NCBI GenBank assembly: GCA_041739345.1
Contig: JBGSNZ010000022.1
Span: forward strand, 1-64,000
From: DIGJ01 sp041739345
GTDB taxonomy: Bacteria; Bacillota; Clostridia; Lachnospirales; Lachnospiraceae
Reading direction: 5' to 3'
DNA length: 64,000 bases
Below are positions 62,691 through 64,000 of this stretch, one piece after another. The position numbers and the translations under genes are program-made. The stretch's first letter is position 1. Every line of letters starts with the position of its first letter. The notes beneath the pieces were generated by a model, which saw only the letters and a program-made list of their open reading frames with translations, had not been told where the DNA came from and made no database searches.

Positions 62691-63119
62691 ATGGTTATAT
62701 TAAAGCAAATTAAGCTTTTGACAACCGGATACAATCGGTTTGTCTTAATCACGGAACAGGTGATAGAGCTTGTACGGGAAAGTAACATAACAAATGGAAT
62801 AGTTCATGTAATTACAAAACATACAACCACCGGAATTACCGTCAACGAATCGTTGGAATGTTTGGAAAGTGACATCGAAGAGTTTTTGTCACGGCTTGTT
62901 CCAGAACATTTACCATATGCGCATGCTAGAATGCTTCCGGACTATGGCTCTACGGCGGGTAATCCCACCGGACATTTAAAGGCACATCTGACGGGAAACC
63001 ATTGCCATTTTATAATCAGTGATGGTGAAGTCTTAAAAGGAGATGCACAGGATATCTATTTTTGTGAATTCGATGGACCAGCACAGCGGACCGTGTTGGT
63101 ACAGATAATCGGAGAATAA
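62691..63119 (+). CDS. YjbQ/UPF0047-family protein
   Basis: This 142-residue protein has VITKHTTTGITVNE and the HLKAHLTGNH and HFIISDGEVLKGDAQDIYFCEFDGP stretches of the UPF0047 (YjbQ) family. Some members show weak thiamine phosphate synthase-like activity, but the in vivo role is unknown. GGAGG precedes ATG 62691. It follows the amidohydrolase gene by 18 bp. Confidence 0.87.
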   Translation: MVILKQIKLLTTGYNRFVLITEQVIELVRESNITNGIVHVITKHTTTGITVNESLECLESDIEEFLSRLVPEHLPYAHARMLPDYGSTAGNPTGHLKAHLTGNHCHFIISDGEVLKGDAQDIYFCEFDGPAQRTVLVQIIGE

Positions 63120-63124
63120 AAAAA

Positions 63125-63180
63125 CAACATGCAATCATGCGTGATGTTGATAAAGAGGGTCAGGCACTTTAAGCCTGAAA
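63125..63180 (+). promoter_or_regulatory. Hairpins in the leader of the FrlA-like permease gene
   Basis: AACATGC/GCGTGATGTT and TCAGGC-N7-GCCTGA can form two stem-loops in the 84-bp gap between the YjbQ and permease genes. No T run follows. They may space or stabilise the messages. Confidence 0.35.
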
Positions 63181-63203
63181 ACAAATTAAAAGGAGATAAA
63201 AGT

Positions 63204-64000
63204 ATGTCAAATCAACACAATGAAACGGAATTAAAGCGTAAACTTGGCTTAGGTGCTGTTATTGCGCTGGGTGTTGGAACAACCGTTGGATCGGGAATCT
63301 TTTCTTCATTAGGATCCGTTGCGGGTGCAGCAGGAAGTAGTCTATTTCTAGTATTAGCGTTTTTAATTGGAGGAATCGTGCAGATTCCAGCGAACTTCTG
63401 CTATGCAGAGCTTGCAAGCGCATTTCCAGAAGATGGAGGACAATATGTATATTTTAGAGAAGCTGGCTCACGTCCACTTGCCTTTTTGTGTGGTTGGATT
63501 AGCTTCTGGGCAACCGATCCACCATCTATTTCCATTATGGCACTGGCGATTGCAAATTATCTTGCCTTCTTCATTCCGGTTCATGGAATTGTTTTAAGAA
63601 TTGTTGCAGTTGTATTTGTATTGATTTTCATGATGCTTCATTTGCGTTCGGTAGAAGGCGGAAGCAAATTCCAGACCATCATAACAGCGCTCAAGGTTAT
63701 ACCTTTCGTTTTGATTATTGGAATTGGTATTTTCTTTATCAAAGGGGATTTGTTCCTTTCTGCAGCACCTCTTACTGGAATTGCAGCTACAGGAATTACT
63801 GCTCTTTTAGCAGGAGTTTCTGCAACGACCTGGTCATTTGATGGTATGGGTGCGGCATGCTATATGTCGGGTGAAATCAAAAAACCTGAAAAAAACATAC
63901 CAAAAGGGCTGATTTTAACAGCGTTTATCGTCCTTGCATTATATGTAGGCTTAACTTTAACAGCATCTGGTCTTTTATCTGTTGATGAACTTGCTACATC
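63204..64000 (+). CDS. FrlA-like amino-acid/fructosamine permease (partial, cut at the window end)
   Basis: This open frame runs from ATG 63204 (after AAAAGGAG) to the window edge, 265 codons so far. It begins KRKLGLGAVIALGVGTTVGSGIF and continues with CYAELASAFPEDGGQYVYF, REAGSRPLAFLCGW, LHLRSVEGG, and CYMSGEIKKPEKNIPKGL, which resemble FrlA, the fructoselysine/psicoselysine permease of the APC superfamily. Full length is probably about 440-460 residues. It is in line with the FrlC/FrlD genes and supports a ketosamine-like substrate. Confidence 0.87.
   Translation, partial: MSNQHNETELKRKLGLGAVIALGVGTTVGSGIFSSLGSVAGAAGSSLFLVLAFLIGGIVQIPANFCYAELASAFPEDGGQYVYFREAGSRPLAFLCGWISFWATDPPSISIMALAIANYLAFFIPVHGIVLRIVAVVFVLIFMMLHLRSVEGGSKFQTIITALKVIPFVLIIGIGIFFIKGDLFLSAAPLTGIAATGITALLAGVSATTWSFDGMGAACYMSGEIKKPEKNIPKGLILTAFIVLALYVGLTLTASGLLSVDELAT

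Overview
The window looks like chromosome of a strictly anaerobic, low-GC Firmicute, most likely a clostridial gut or sediment organism of the Lachnospiraceae type. The grounds are AT-rich DNA, AGGAGG-type ribosome sites, TTGACA/TATAAT promoters, many ferredoxin-type proteins, EtfAB with acyl-CoA dehydrogenases, old-yellow-enzyme-type reductases and PTS sugar uptake. I saw no rRNA, tRNA, CRISPR array, intact insertion sequence or prophage.

Region 1 (1-13.4 kb) is a metal and iron-sulfur redox island. It has a fused [2Fe-2S]/molybdopterin hydroxylase, an IscU/NifU-type scaffold, a thioredoxin, a Crp/Fnr-family regulator, a C_GCAxxG protein, two NifX/orange-protein-like proteins, two MinD-type ATPases with inserted ferredoxin domains, an MBL-fold protein, a DUF134 regulator, an FmdE-family protein, a flavin reductase and an Mrp/NBP35 ATPase. 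A divergent LysR controls or flanks a NapH-like membrane ferredoxin and a split ArsP-type permease. Four promoters in this island share one layout: a CATATG-centred palindrome at the -35 or in the spacer, and a second one 9-12 bp after the -10. The Crp/Fnr protein encoded in the middle is the obvious candidate to bind them. Gene content resembles the orange-protein (ORP) clusters of sulfate reducers.

Region 2 (14.4-31.3 kb) handles carboxylic acids through CoA esters. A leftward operon encodes an acyl-CoA dehydrogenase, a family III CoA-transferase resembling FldA/HadA, a second acyl-CoA dehydrogenase, EtfB, EtfA, an acyl-CoA ligase and a degenerate desulfoferrodoxin-like protein, followed by a GntP-type permease. 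A thioesterase, a transporter, a LysR, an MFS carrier, a 2-enoate-reductase-type flavoenzyme and an NmrA-type reductase follow. Together they suggest uptake, CoA activation and flavin-dependent reduction of an unsaturated acid.

Region 3 (31.3-54.3 kb) is mixed. It holds secreted proteins of unknown role, a LacI/PTS/DUF4038 sugar operon, small hypothetical membrane proteins, a cupin, a soluble chemoreceptor, a MalT-like LuxR regulator, two paralogous 1.2-kb-residue-class exoproteins (about 1,236-1,238 aa each) beside an exact 69-bp repeat, and a TetR/CoA-ligase pair. After these come a PAS/DUF438 remnant, a frameshifted cysteine-containing protein and a ferredoxin.

Region 4 (54.5-64 kb) is a catabolic locus related to the fructoselysine (frl) system: FrlD-like kinase, FrlC-like epimerase and FrlA-like permease (cut by the window end), with a BtpA-family protein, an SGNH esterase, two amidohydrolases, a YjbQ protein and an FGGY kinase. 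No FrlB deglycase is present in the window, so the substrate may differ from fructoselysine.
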